Shown: positions 55,030-63,422, counted from the stretch's first letter. The stretch: DNA of 64,000 nucleotides from CAZODA01 sp964578485 (GCA_964578485.1 CAZODA010000007.1:48668-112667), one strand, 5' to 3'. The notes: generated from the letters alone by a model not told the origin. A program made the numbers and translations.

Positions 55030-58000
55030 ATGAGTGAAACCCTGCTGGAAGCCCTGATGCAATTGTTTGCCTTGTTCACTGATGTCCAAAAAGAGAGCAA
55101 GACGGGCCGCGCACACTCACTTGTGAAGGATTTCCTTTCAAAACATTTTAACCAGGAATATGTACTACATTATTTAGCACGCTTTGAAGTTTATTTAACG
55201 CGTTACCACTCACATATCAACAGCTCCGAACAATCGGTAAGAGACAAACAACATAATGCAAATCTTTCAAGGATACTAAATATTGCCTCTAAAATAAATG
55301 CTGAATTAGAACAAGAGCCGAAAATTCATCTCTTTGTTCAGTTACTTGATTTCTTGAAAAAAGACGAAGAAATTGGGAAAGAGGAAATTAAATTTGTTGA
55401 CCTTCTTGCTGATAAATTCAGAATAGAAGCATCTGATTACAGTAATATGAAAAACTTCATACTTGGTGAACCTCTTGATGTTGCTGATAAAAGTTTAGTA
55501 TTGCTGATAAGTGGAAAAAATGAAAAACCCCATCCTAAAATAAAACTTTTATATAATCCTAAACAGCAAATTACAGTTTGGGTTTTACATTTGAAAAGTA
55601 CAAATACCTATATCTTTCGCTATGACGGACAACGAAATTTATATCTGAACGGTCATAAAGTTGAAAGAAACAGACCCTATCCAATGGCCGTAGGCTCAGT
55701 GATTAAAACATCACGAATGCCACCCGTTTATTACAGCAGCGTTTCAGAAAAATTCATTCATCATACCGAAACGGGACGTATAATATTTAGAGCACAGGAT
55801 GTTTCATATAAATTCAGCAATAACCAATATGGCGTTCACCCTTTTAGCTTTACAGGACGTTCAGGACAATTAGTTGGAATTATTGGAGGCAGTGGAACAG
55901 GAAAATCAACTCTGCTGAATGTGCTGAATGGCTCCTACAAACTAAGCTCAGGAAAAATATATATAAATGGCTACAACCTGCATGAAGAAAAAGAGTTTTT
56001 AAGAGGAGTGATAGGCTACGTCCCACAAGACGACCTCTTAAAAGAAGAACTCACAGTTTTTGAAAACCTTTGGTTCAATGCCCGGTTATGCTTTGGAAAC
56101 CTATCGGAAGAAGAAATTAAAAACATTGTTGAAAATGCCCTTGAAGATTTCGACCTTGTTGAAGCAAGAGATCTTGTAGTTGGTAATCCACTCAACAAAA
56201 TTTTAAGCGGAGGACAAAGAAAACGTCTGAATATTGCACTTGAGCTAATACGTGAGCCTTCAATTCTACTTGTCGATGAACCTACCTCAGGACTATCTTC
56301 CATGGATTCAGAAAAGGTTATGTTGTTACTTAAACGACATGTATATAAAGGGAAACTCGTAATCATCAATATTCATCAACCATCTTCCGATTTATATAAA
56401 CTCCTCGATAAGCTCCTCATGATAGATAAGGGAGGACGCATAATATATAATGGCAATCCCATGGATGCCATAGCTTATTTTAAAAAAGAAGCAAATTATG
56501 TAAACCCCGAAGAAAGAGAATGTTATGTTTGTGGAAATGTTAAAACTGAACAACCACTAAGAATTGTAGAGGCAAGAATTGTAAATCCATACGGTAAACT
56601 TATACGTGAAAGAAAAGTAAAACCCGAAGAATGGTACCAATTGTATATCGAAAATTTTGAGAGAAAATTTGAATGGAAGCATAAACGTGATATCACAAAA
56701 AAAGAAGCTCTGCCGAAAAATCGGTTCAGTATCCCAAAACGTTACGAACAATTTAAGATTTTTGCCCTTAGAGATGCACTTTCTAAATTGAAAGATCGTC
56801 AATACCTTGCAATTAATATCCTCGAAGCTCCCATACTGGCCCTGATACTTGGGTTTTTTACAAAGTTTTTAATCGGAAGCCCCGAAAACCCCGATCTCTA
56901 TATTTTTTCAGAGAATGTTAATATACCGGCCTACCTTTTTATGAGTGTTATTGTTTCTATGTTTATAGGACTTAACGTTAGTGCGGTAGAAATAATAAAA
57001 GATAGAAAATTACTTAAAAGGGAATCTTTCCTTAACCTTAGTAGATTCAGCTTCTTAAATTCAAAAATAGTGGTCCTGTTTACAATTTCTGCAATCCAAA
57101 CTATGAGCTTTGTCCTCGTTGGAAATAATATCTTAGAAATTAAAGGGCTTACACTCAGCTACTGGTTTATACTTTTTTCTACAGCCTGCTTTGCAAATAT
57201 GATGGGATTAAATATTAGCAGTGGGTTAAACTCAAGAGTGGCAATTTATGTGCTCATTCCTTTAATACTTATCCCACACCTCTTATTCAGCGGTACAATT
57301 GTGAGCTTTGATAAATTACACAACTCTATTACCTCAAAAGAATATGTCCCAAGAATTGGCGACCTTATGGTAACACGCTGGTCGTATGAAGCCCTTTCAG
57401 TAAATCAATTTAAAAATAACAGATATCAAAAAAACTTCTTTTATGAAGAAATGGAAATGAGCCAAAACTCATATTATGGAAATATAATTATCCCGGAATT
57501 AACAAAAATCAATAAAGCCTGCCAATGGGCCTACGAAAGAGATGACCGGGAAACACTGAATGCTAATTGGAATAATTTGTATGCAGGACTTAAACAATTG
57601 AAAAAAGAAATTCCCGATAAATTTAGTTATGACAATCTGCCCGAAAAAGCAGATTCATTCTCTATTGATTTATCCAATGCAATACAAAAATCATTAAACT
57701 ATTCACAAACAATCTTTAACAGACAATATCAATACTATTCCGATTTAAAAGATCAAAAAACTGAAGACTTAATTAACAAAAAAGGATCAGTTGAAGCACT
57801 CATTAAGTTAAAACAAAACTATTATAATGAGGCACTTGCCGATTGGATGTTGGAAAGAAAAGAACCGAGACAATTTGAATTTACAGGTAAAAAATATATT
57901 CAAAAAAGAGATCCCGTTTATAAAGCCCCACTGGGAAATAAAGGACGTGCACATTTTTATGCTTCATCAAAAAGAATAGGAAGTCTTTATATTCCCACTC

Positions 58001-58146
58001 CTGTTTTTAATGTCATCATAATTTGGCTTGGTATAATCTTCCTTTATGCAACCCTCTATCTCGATCTGTTACGTCGGATTATACGTTACTTTGAAATTTC
58101 CAGATTAAGACAACTAAATAAACGTCTGCAAAAACTTGGAATTTAA
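55030..58146 (+). CDS. ABC transporter (ABCG type) with helical and FHA-like N-terminal domains
   Basis: A single 1038-residue chain. Residues 1-145 are helical (TerB-like, LLDFLKKDEEIGKEEIKFVDLLADKF), and 170-240 are FHA-like beta strands (YIFRYDGQRNLYLNGHKVERN). The ABC ATPase (about 255-480) has Walker A GGSGTGKST (286-294), signature LSGGQ (392-396) and LLVDEPTSGL. Residues about 590-780 are ABC2-type membrane helices. The last 200 residues hold a helical insert (NSYYGNIIIPELTKINKACQ) before a final TM helix. The ATPase-before-membrane order is that of ABCG exporters; the substrate is unknown. Monocistronic, convergent with the flippase-like gene. Confidence 0.9.
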   Translation: MSETLLEALMQLFALFTDVQKESKTGRAHSLVKDFLSKHFNQEYVLHYLARFEVYLTRYHSHINSSEQSVRDKQHNANLSRILNIASKINAELEQEPKIHLFVQLLDFLKKDEEIGKEEIKFVDLLADKFRIEASDYSNMKNFILGEPLDVADKSLVLLISGKNEKPHPKIKLLYNPKQQITVWVLHLKSTNTYIFRYDGQRNLYLNGHKVERNRPYPMAVGSVIKTSRMPPVYYSSVSEKFIHHTETGRIIFRAQDVSYKFSNNQYGVHPFSFTGRSGQLVGIIGGSGTGKSTLLNVLNGSYKLSSGKIYINGYNLHEEKEFLRGVIGYVPQDDLLKEELTVFENLWFNARLCFGNLSEEEIKNIVENALEDFDLVEARDLVVGNPLNKILSGGQRKRLNIALELIREPSILLVDEPTSGLSSMDSEKVMLLLKRHVYKGKLVIINIHQPSSDLYKLLDKLLMIDKGGRIIYNGNPMDAIAYFKKEANYVNPEERECYVCGNVKTEQPLRIVEARIVNPYGKLIRERKVKPEEWYQLYIENFERKFEWKHKRDITKKEALPKNRFSIPKRYEQFKIFALRDALSKLKDRQYLAINILEAPILALILGFFTKFLIGSPENPDLYIFSENVNIPAYLFMSVIVSMFIGLNVSAVEIIKDRKLLKRESFLNLSRFSFLNSKIVVLFTISAIQTMSFVLVGNNILEIKGLTLSYWFILFSTACFANMMGLNISSGLNSRVAIYVLIPLILIPHLLFSGTIVSFDKLHNSITSKEYVPRIGDLMVTRWSYEALSVNQFKNNRYQKNFFYEEMEMSQNSYYGNIIIPELTKINKACQWAYERDDRETLNANWNNLYAGLKQLKKEIPDKFSYDNLPEKADSFSIDLSNAIQKSLNYSQTIFNRQYQYYSDLKDQKTEDLINKKGSVEALIKLKQNYYNEALADWMLERKEPRQFEFTGKKYIQKRDPVYKAPLGNKGRAHFYASSKRIGSLYIPTPVFNVIIIWLGIIFLYATLYLDLLRRIIRYFEISRLRQLNKRLQKLGI

Positions 58147-58152
58147 GTCTTA

Positions 58153-59043
58153 TTATAATCCACTTACTTTCTGTTGCCTTTTGCCTTCTAAAATTAGTGA
58201 GGGCTTAAATGTATATAATAAACCGGGAAGTGAGGTAATGACAGATATTGCATAAAAAAGCAGACTTAAAAAAACAGCAGAACCAGCATCAATACCCAAA
58301 TAATGAGCTCCTTCAAAAAATACTAACTCACGGGCACCAATACCACCCAAAGTTAATGGAAGACTCCCGGCGATTGCCGATAAAAAAAATAAAAATATAT
58401 ACTCCTCATAATTACCCTTGAGATCAGCATTTATAGAATGTAGAATTATTATGGCAGCAAGCATCTGTAATAACTGAACAATTACAGCCCAAAAATAAAC
58501 ACTTACAAAAGCAGGTTTTAAAGAACGATTGAATAAATGTAAAAAAAGGAAAAATGATAAAGGTGCAAGAGGAAGAAAATACCAAAAATATTGATTATAA
58601 GGTATGGGATAATCCAATATAGGAACTATAATTAAAAGCATCATCAATATTACAACTAAGCCACTTACCCTGTCAGACAAAAGAGCACCAACAACCCTTT
58701 TAATCCCAATATTATAATGCTTTTTAATAAACCAAACTTTAAAACCATCCCCTCCTACACCACCGGGTAAAAATAAATTGTAGAATAAACCCAACCAATA
58801 GAGTTTGATGTTTTCAATAGAACGAATTGAAACAGGCAATAATAAAAAAAGCTTTCGTAATCGATGTGCAGAAGCAAGCTGTGACAATGAATAAACAAAT
58901 AAAGCCAATAATAAGATATAAATGTCAGCCGTAAGAAGCATGTCTCTTATTTCGGAAAAATCAATTCGTGAAATCACATAATAAAGAGCTACAAAACTTA
59001 TAAGCAACTTTAATAAAAATTTTATTACGGATTTCTTATTCAT
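58153..59043 (-). CDS. Lysylphosphatidylglycerol synthetase/flippase-like TM domain protein
   Basis: A 296-residue polytopic protein of the LPG_synthase_TM/UPF0104 (AglD) group: about eight TM helices, the LFLPGGVGGDGFKVWFIKKH motif (about 90-110), VGALLSDRVSGL and the GSLPLTLGGIGARELVFFEG motif (about 225-250). Members move or modify lipid-linked substrates such as hopanoids or glycolipids; without the C-terminal synthetase domain it is probably a flippase. Precise substrate unknown. Confidence 0.9.
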   Translation of the reverse strand: MNKKSVIKFLLKLLISFVALYYVISRIDFSEIRDMLLTADIYILLLALFVYSLSQLASAHRLRKLFLLLPVSIRSIENIKLYWLGLFYNLFLPGGVGGDGFKVWFIKKHYNIGIKRVVGALLSDRVSGLVVILMMLLIIVPILDYPIPYNQYFWYFLPLAPLSFFLFLHLFNRSLKPAFVSVYFWAVIVQLLQMLAAIIILHSINADLKGNYEEYIFLFFLSAIAGSLPLTLGGIGARELVFFEGAHYLGIDAGSAVFLSLLFYAISVITSLPGLLYTFKPSLILEGKRQQKVSGL

Positions 59044-59252
59044 GAATTCTGGAAAGAATGTTACTCTCCAAAATTAATTTTTTCTAACAATTAAATAAGG
59101 CTTTTTTAAAGAAATAAAAGAAAAGCAACTTTTATAACACTCAAATGATAATTATAAAGCACAAAAAGCCAAGCGCACTAAAACAGCTCCTTTCTTAATG
59201 TACCCAAAGCATCCGGGTTCAGTCATCAATGATCAGTAAACAGTAAAAGGGA

Positions 59253-59300
59253 GTTTGGGTTTTGAGTTTCGAGTTTCGGGTTTCGGGTTTAGAGTTTAGA
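59253..59300. repeat. 7-bp tandem repeat (GTTTCGG/GTTTAGA)
   Basis: Six heptamers in exact 7-base register from 59259 to 59300: GTTTTGA, GTTTCGA, GTTTCGG, GTTTCGG, GTTTAGA, GTTTAGA, preceded by GTTTGG. It lies in the non-coding stretch after the flippase-like gene. Probably a slippage-generated microsatellite. Confidence 0.85.
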
Positions 59301-59762
59301 GCGAAGCGAATTATTTTATTTTAAACAAATCATGGTATTATATATTTTTTCCATTGTCATTGTTCGTTGATATTGGCAATGAAAACCGGTTTGAGCACAA
59401 AAGAAAAAGGAAGGTAGCACAATTGACTCCGGAATAATTATTCTAATATTTAGTATAGAAATATCACCCTGCCTGAAAAAATACATTCACAGACTAAAAT
59501 CTAATAATTAAATTTCTCCTATTACACCATTGCAGATAATCAGACAATTAAGTACATTTATATTGCCAACGGACAAAAACAAGGTATATCTTTGGGTTAT
59601 TTTCTGGAATGTTCTTAGCAAGAGCAATCATTGAAAATTACACAAAAATAATAAAAAACGAAAAGTTAAAAGAACAAGCTAACTAATTATTTAGGGTGCT
59701 TTGAAAAGAATCGTTGATGTTTCAGGGCTGATTTAAAGTCGCTATATTGGTAAAAGCAATGT

Positions 59763-59846
59763 TTATACGCTGCCAATCTGCGTTTTGAGCTGACTGATTA
59801 CTTAGGCACAGTTCGTGCTTTAGTAACAGGGCAAAAAATAGCATAG
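59763..59846 (+). pseudogene. Rhs/YD-repeat core fragment
   Basis: A short frame translates to LYAANLRFELTDYLGTVRALV then TGQKIA and a stop. This matches the conserved Rhs core pattern (F)ELTDHLGNVRAVV found just before the toxin tip of Bacteroidota Rhs proteins. Only 27 codons are left, without start codon or flanking Rhs repeats, so it is a remnant. It is oriented like the second remnant near 63.5 kb. Confidence 0.7.
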
Positions 59847-59869
59847 GTCAGGTAGAAATAGTAAGCGCC

Positions 59870-59945
59870 GAAGGTGCGCTATATAATAGCATCCCGCATT
59901 CGGCAAGCCTCGGCGGGACAGGTTAGGGTGAAGCGAAGCGTAGCC
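59870..59945. repeat. GC-rich dispersed repeat patch
   Basis: It contains GGCGGGACAGGT (59912-59923), identical to 407-418, next to GCCTCGGCGGG, plus small hairpins: AGCGC / GCGCT near 59870 and TAGGG / CCCTA around GAAGCGAAGCG. GC content is clearly above the surroundings. Probably the same dispersed repeat family as 383-464. Confidence 0.5.
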
Positions 59946-60083
59946 CTATGTTAGGATAATTTTCTATTCATTTAAGCCCTGAAAGGGTGTAATACAAAAA
60001 CCTAACAAGATGGGACAATCATTGGTTAAAAATTAAACCTTTCATATTTAAATAAATTGAACTGAATATTAAAGAAACAAAAT

Positions 60084-60584
60084 ATGAAAAGATTGTTATT
60101 ACTATACTTTATTATCTTAATCCCATATTTCTCTTTGGGTCAAATCGAAGAAGAAGTTAAGCTTAAATATTTAATTAATTATTTAATTGAACGAGGAGGC
60201 CTTAATCATGAAAGGGGAAAAGATAGTATTTATGATATTATCGAAATCAATAATATTATTCCAACACATGAATATTTCTTAGATTTTCATATTAAACAAT
60301 TCACAGCCAGAAATGTATATGACGGTTCTATTTATCTTTACATTGAAAGTGATAATCAATTAGAGATATTTGACCTTTGCAATACAAGTTATTTTTATAA
60401 CTCGCTTTTTAAAAAACTTGAAGATTGCAACTGTTTAACGACGAAGGAAATTTTGAAATTGCTTAACGATTTATCTATTGCAATTTTGCGATATGGACCA
60501 CCTGCTGGTGAGAAAAAGGATTTTGTTATAGGGCACGATGAGAATGATTTTTATTTTTTTCACGATATTAGAACTTGTTGGTAA
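60084..60584 (+). CDS. Hypothetical exported protein (candidate toxin-immunity protein)
   Basis: A 166-residue protein with a clear signal peptide (MKRLLLLYFIILIPYFSLGQ). The mature part is acidic/aromatic (YFLDFHIKQFTARNVYDGS, LEIFDLCNTSYFYNSLF, CNCLTTKEILKLL, DENDFYFFHDIRTCW) and carries several cysteines. No family recognised. It is isolated between repeat patches in the Rhs remnant zone, where small exported proteins follow decayed toxin ends. An immunity role is therefore suggested by context only. Confidence 0.6.
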   Translation: MKRLLLLYFIILIPYFSLGQIEEEVKLKYLINYLIERGGLNHERGKDSIYDIIEINNIIPTHEYFLDFHIKQFTARNVYDGSIYLYIESDNQLEIFDLCNTSYFYNSLFKKLEDCNCLTTKEILKLLNDLSIAILRYGPPAGEKKDFVIGHDENDFYFFHDIRTCW

Positions 60585-60680
60585 TTTATGCCAATTTTAA
60601 TGATATGTATAATGAGGTAACAAATCTGGGAATCATTTTTCATTCGGGCGGTTCGTGTTTCTGGAGAGCGTAGCGAGTTC

Positions 60681-60716
60681 TTGAATTTTAGACAAATTGG
60701 GGTATTATATATTATA
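60681..60716. repeat. Copy of short sequence elements also found at 324-350 and 465-478
   Basis: TTGAATTTTAGACA (60681-60694) equals 465-478. TAGACAAATTG (60689-60699) equals 324-334, and the following bases remain similar for about 15 more. It appears to have replaced the 5' end of the neighbouring lipoprotein gene. Confidence 0.55.
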
Positions 60717-61096
60717 TTCTTTCTAATGGTTGGATGTGTTTCCTTAAAAAATACTGGTTCAAGAAATAAGCACTCAACTTATGCATGCAACAAAGAAGAG
60801 ATGGTGGAAATACTACAATCTTTTTTAAGGATAGCACCTTCTTATATACAGAAAGAGGAGAATTATTTCAAGGTGAGGGAGCGTGGGCTTTGTCACCCGA
60901 TGGTAAGTTTATAGAATTAAAGGGTGAAATACAAATTAAAAATGGAGACTTAGAATTGAAACAAGAAATAAATTTTAAATTATGAATTCAAAAGAGAACA
61001 TTATGATTATGCAAAAAAATGAATTCGGAACTTAGTGAATATGATAAAGTTGTTTATAATTATGAGACAAAAAGACATGAATTTCAAGATAAATAA
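60681..61096 (+). pseudogene. Frameshifted small lipoprotein gene
   Basis: The first frame gives a lipoprotein signal and lipobox (LYIIFFLMVGC) and runs on to YACNKEEMVEILQSF. The sequence then makes sense only one frame back (KDSTFLYTERGELFQGEGAW, ALSPDGKFIELKGEIQIK). The switch point fits T_TTT_TTA at 60821-60827. Further shifts are needed at about 60977 and at A_AAA_AAA (61013-61019) to read NYEFKREHYDYAKK and then SELSEYDKVVYNYETKRHEF. No ATG precedes the signal peptide; the only start is a TTG within the repeat-like TTGAATTTTAGACA. I read it as a decayed gene; programmed frameshifting is less likely. Confidence 0.6.
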
Positions 61097-61781
61097 AGTG
61101 AGCATCAATATCTTTTATGTTATACTAATGTCTCTTATGGTATCATGTGCAAATACAGAAGATAACAAGTATAATGGATTTTGGTTTTCAGAAAAAAATA
61201 AGATGATGCTATTGATTGATGATTCCTTAATTATTAGTAATTATAATATTTTTTGTGTTCAAAAGCTGTTATTTGATAAAGATGGTTCTTTGCTGGTGAA
61301 TCAAAAGTGTGAATCTCTCGATTATAAAGGATTTGGTGATGGGGTTATAATTGCAAAAAATGACAATAGTATCATGCTGGCTGGACTTGATACTACTATT
61401 TATGAGAATATGGAATTTAATTATCCTAAAAATAAAATTAAGGAAGTAGATTTAAGCTTTATGAATAAAGAATTTGGTTTTCCATATTCTACTATTAAAA
61501 TGACATCAGAAGGACAACTATTTATAAATGGACATAAAAAACAACTATCCAAGGGTAGGGACAATATTTTATACAAATTTGATGTTGGAGATTTTGAATC
61601 TGTATTTATAAGCAAAGATTTTGCGCCGGGAGCACCTATTATTTACGTGGAAATAATCTTTGAAAATGAGGATTCAAAAGAATACAAATTATTTGGAGAA
61701 TGGTTTAAGGCTCCAAAGGAACTTCAGGCTGTTGTGATGTATTTAGTGTGCCAAGCTGTAAATGCTGAAGCTGACCACTAA
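61077..61781 (+). CDS. Hypothetical lipoprotein (candidate immunity protein)
   Basis: A 234-residue protein, counted from the ATG that gives a compact signal peptide with lipobox LMVSC (C24); in-frame starts at 61041 (ATG) and 61035 (GTG) are possible. The mature part is beta-rich with NGFWFSEKNKMMLLIDDSL, a second strand set, and FEDEDS-like acidic stretches before a final LFGEWFKAPKELQAVVMYL. No family recognised. It starts inside the end of the preceding frameshifted gene. In the Rhs remnant zone, anchoring to the inner face of the envelope would suit immunity against a periplasm-acting toxin (inference). Confidence 0.6.
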   Translation: MNFKINKVSINIFYVILMSLMVSCANTEDNKYNGFWFSEKNKMMLLIDDSLIISNYNIFCVQKLLFDKDGSLLVNQKCESLDYKGFGDGVIIAKNDNSIMLAGLDTTIYENMEFNYPKNKIKEVDLSFMNKEFGFPYSTIKMTSEGQLFINGHKKQLSKGRDNILYKFDVGDFESVFISKDFAPGAPIIYVEIIFENEDSKEYKLFGEWFKAPKELQAVVMYLVCQAVNAEADH

Positions 61782-61937
61782 CCGAAGTACCTGCTAAAAA
61801 TATTGAGAAATAATAAATTCTTTAATAATATTTCTTTTGCAAACCAGCTCCGCATAATTGAGGATAACCCAAAATTAGATACATTTAGAAAAGGGTGGAC
61901 TAATGGAGTGAATCAATTTCAATATCAAACATATTAA
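61782..61937 (+). pseudogene. Orphan C-terminal toxin-like tail
   Basis: Immediately after the preceding stop codon the same frame stays open for 51 codons (PKYLLKILRNNKFFNN, FANQLRIIEDNPKLDTFRKG, WTNGVNQFQYQTY) and stops 4 bases before the next small gene's ATG. It has no start codon of its own. The spacing is typical of a toxin 3' end followed by its immunity gene. The family is not recognised. Confidence 0.4.
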
Positions 61938-61941
61938 AAAG

Positions 61942-62325
61942 ATGGTATTAAGAATATTACAAATTTTATTTTGGTTTGGTTTGTGTACAAATAGTGGGCA
62001 AGATGATTTTAAAGGAAAATATTATACCGAAACTAAAGAATCTTACATCACAGTAGTTGGTATTAATAGAAATGAAATTTATGGAAATCATTGTTTTATT
62101 ACTGGGAATGGAGAAAGAATTGATTGCTGTTTAGAAGAGGAATCATCATTTAATGTGAAGAAAAAAGATAAGACCAAATATGAAGGTATGTTATTAAGTT
62201 GTTATGATAATTTAGAATACGCTATAATAATAATTTTTGAAGAAGAGTCTATAAAATTGACCTTTAAAGAGCAAAACCACCCTTTTATGGTCAAAGAAAT
62301 TAAGTTCTTCAAAGAAAAGGAATAG
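61942..62325 (+). CDS. Hypothetical small exported protein (candidate immunity protein)
   Basis: A 127-residue protein with a hydrophobic N-terminus (VLRILQILFWFGLC) and a beta-rich, cysteine-containing mature part: FKGKYYTETKESYITVVGIN, YGNHCFITGNGERIDCC, LSCYDNLEYAIIIIF, IKLTFKEQ. The pattern (lipocalin-like strands, ...GxHCFI..NGxRIDCC) recalls a family of small secreted proteins seen beside Bacteroidota Rhs ends, but I cannot name it. It follows the toxin-like tail by 4 bases. Confidence 0.6.
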   Translation: MVLRILQILFWFGLCTNSGQDDFKGKYYTETKESYITVVGINRNEIYGNHCFITGNGERIDCCLEEESSFNVKKKDKTKYEGMLLSCYDNLEYAIIIIFEEESIKLTFKEQNHPFMVKEIKFFKEKE

Positions 62326-62404
62326 TTAAGAGCTTAAACACTAGTGACATGTCATGCATAGTTTGACGTAATTATAAATATTTTGTTTTTTTACCACAAG
62401 AACT

Positions 62405-62557
62405 ATGACAAGATACAAGGTGACTTTAGCACAGGAAAAAAAAGAATGTCTGAAGGAGATAACCAGAAAAGGCAGCACTAATGAAAAAAGGTTATCCATA
62501 CTCTTAATGTTAGTGATGAATCAGGATGTGAACCAAGTAAATAAGGAGACCCTATAA
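62405..62557 (+). mobile_element. Degenerate IS630-type transposase N-terminus
   Basis: Translation starts MTRYKVTLAQEKKECLKEI then TRKGSTNEKR, close to the start of IS630-family transposases (MxRYxVxLxxEExxxLxxIxxKG). After that the expected continuation appears in another frame (VIHTLNVSDESGCEP), so it is frameshifted and truncated at about 50 codons. No terminal repeats or catalytic DDE residues remain. Confidence 0.5.
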
Positions 62558-62565
62558 TCGATAAA

Positions 62566-62940
62566 ATGGCTACAACTGCAGATGCTATGAATTTAAAAGA
62601 GATTGAAGCTAATTCGGAACCAAGAGATTTATTTGATATAAAAGCCAAATATGGAAATGTTGGATGCCTATTAGATAGGAAATATGCATCTTCTCATTCT
62701 GCAGGAAATTATTTAGCTAGATATAATGCCGGAGGTGGAACATATTTTGGTATTGGAATTTCTTTTGATACCTTCCAGAAATTAGCAGGAGCTTTGCACG
62801 TTAAAGGAAATTTAACAAATATCGAGAAAGTTGGCATTGTGCTTAAAGGTACAGCATATGAGCCACCGCCAGCATATGGAGAAATTATGTATCAATATCG
62901 CATGAGTAAACTTGGTTGGAACGCATCTAAAAAGAGATAA
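62566..62940 (+). CDS. Detached polymorphic-toxin C-terminal domain (type 44-like)
   Basis: A 124-codon frame that opens as early as 62545 (GDPIIDKMATTADAM). The central segment YASSHSAGNYLARYNAGG then TYFGIGISFDTFQKLAGAL resembles the DAGNxxAGxxAG...(W/F)...Q pattern of polymorphic toxin type 44 domains that end Rhs and other secreted toxins. It lacks secretion and Rhs parts, so it is a displaced toxin tip just downstream of an IS630 fragment. Its candidate immunity gene begins 6 bases after its stop codon. Activity is unknown. Confidence 0.5.
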   Translation: MATTADAMNLKEIEANSEPRDLFDIKAKYGNVGCLLDRKYASSHSAGNYLARYNAGGGTYFGIGISFDTFQKLAGALHVKGNLTNIEKVGIVLKGTAYEPPPAYGEIMYQYRMSKLGWNASKKR

Positions 62941-62946
62941 CCAACA

Positions 62947-63422
62947 ATGAAAAAACCATATAAAATTATTATAATCAGTATTTTTATATTGATTTTTTTC
63001 TTGGAATAGCGTATTGGTTATTCATGAAAAGTTTAGTAGAAATAAACATCCCTTCAACTCTAAATGAAGATATTATAGAATTTCCGGAACTCAGTGAGAA
63101 GATATATGTTCGGGCAAAGGTTTGGAGGCTTGCAGGAATTCATGGAGAAATAATAATGTCTACATCGCCTATTGACAAAGAAAGACAGTCAATAAAGGGT
63201 GAAGATGTTATTTTTTACACCACAGATATATATTACAAAAAGCGAGGAGTAGACACATTGATAGTATATATGGATACAAATTCCATTGCAAAGCTGCCAA
63301 ATGATTTGAAAACACCTATTAACGTTATTCCTGTGGGATTGAAGAATAATAGTGAGATACAAGACTTTAAAAAGAACTTCAAAAAGTATGGATTAGAAAA
63401 AAATAGTATTTATAATGAATGA
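62947..63422 (+). pseudogene. Frameshifted membrane-anchored protein (candidate immunity gene)
   Basis: ATG 62947 starts MKKPYKIIIISIFILIFF and stops at TAG 63007. The preceding frame continues the membrane helix exactly: LGIAYWLFMKSLVEINIPS, followed by a soluble domain to 63422 (EFPELSEKIYVRAKVWR, YTTDIYYKKRGVDTLIVY, INVIPVGLKNNSE). The shift point is T_TTT_TTC (62994-63000), in the right phase for -1 slippage; a lost T in a former T8 run explains it equally. The restored product is about 158 residues: one TM anchor plus an alpha/beta domain. It follows the toxin-like tip by 6 bases. Confidence 0.6.

Larger units (their letters stand above)
59044..60083. other. Repeat- and remnant-rich intergenic region (start of the accessory tail)
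   Basis: About 1 kb with no intact gene. It contains a 7-bp tandem repeat (59253-59300), an Rhs core remnant (59763-59846), a GC-rich repeat patch (59870-59945), and AGCCCTGAAAGGGTGTAAT (59976-59994), a palindromic-repeat-like sequence. At 59588-59683 short open stretches (IYIANGQKQGISLGYFLE in one frame, FLARAIIENYTKIIKNEKLK in another) may be the ruin of a gene but are not assignable. Confidence 0.55.

Noticed and set aside
59588..59683. Possible transposase or toxin remnant
   Set aside because: Short protein-like strings in two frames, but no motif allows an assignment; kept only as a remark in the intergenic entry.
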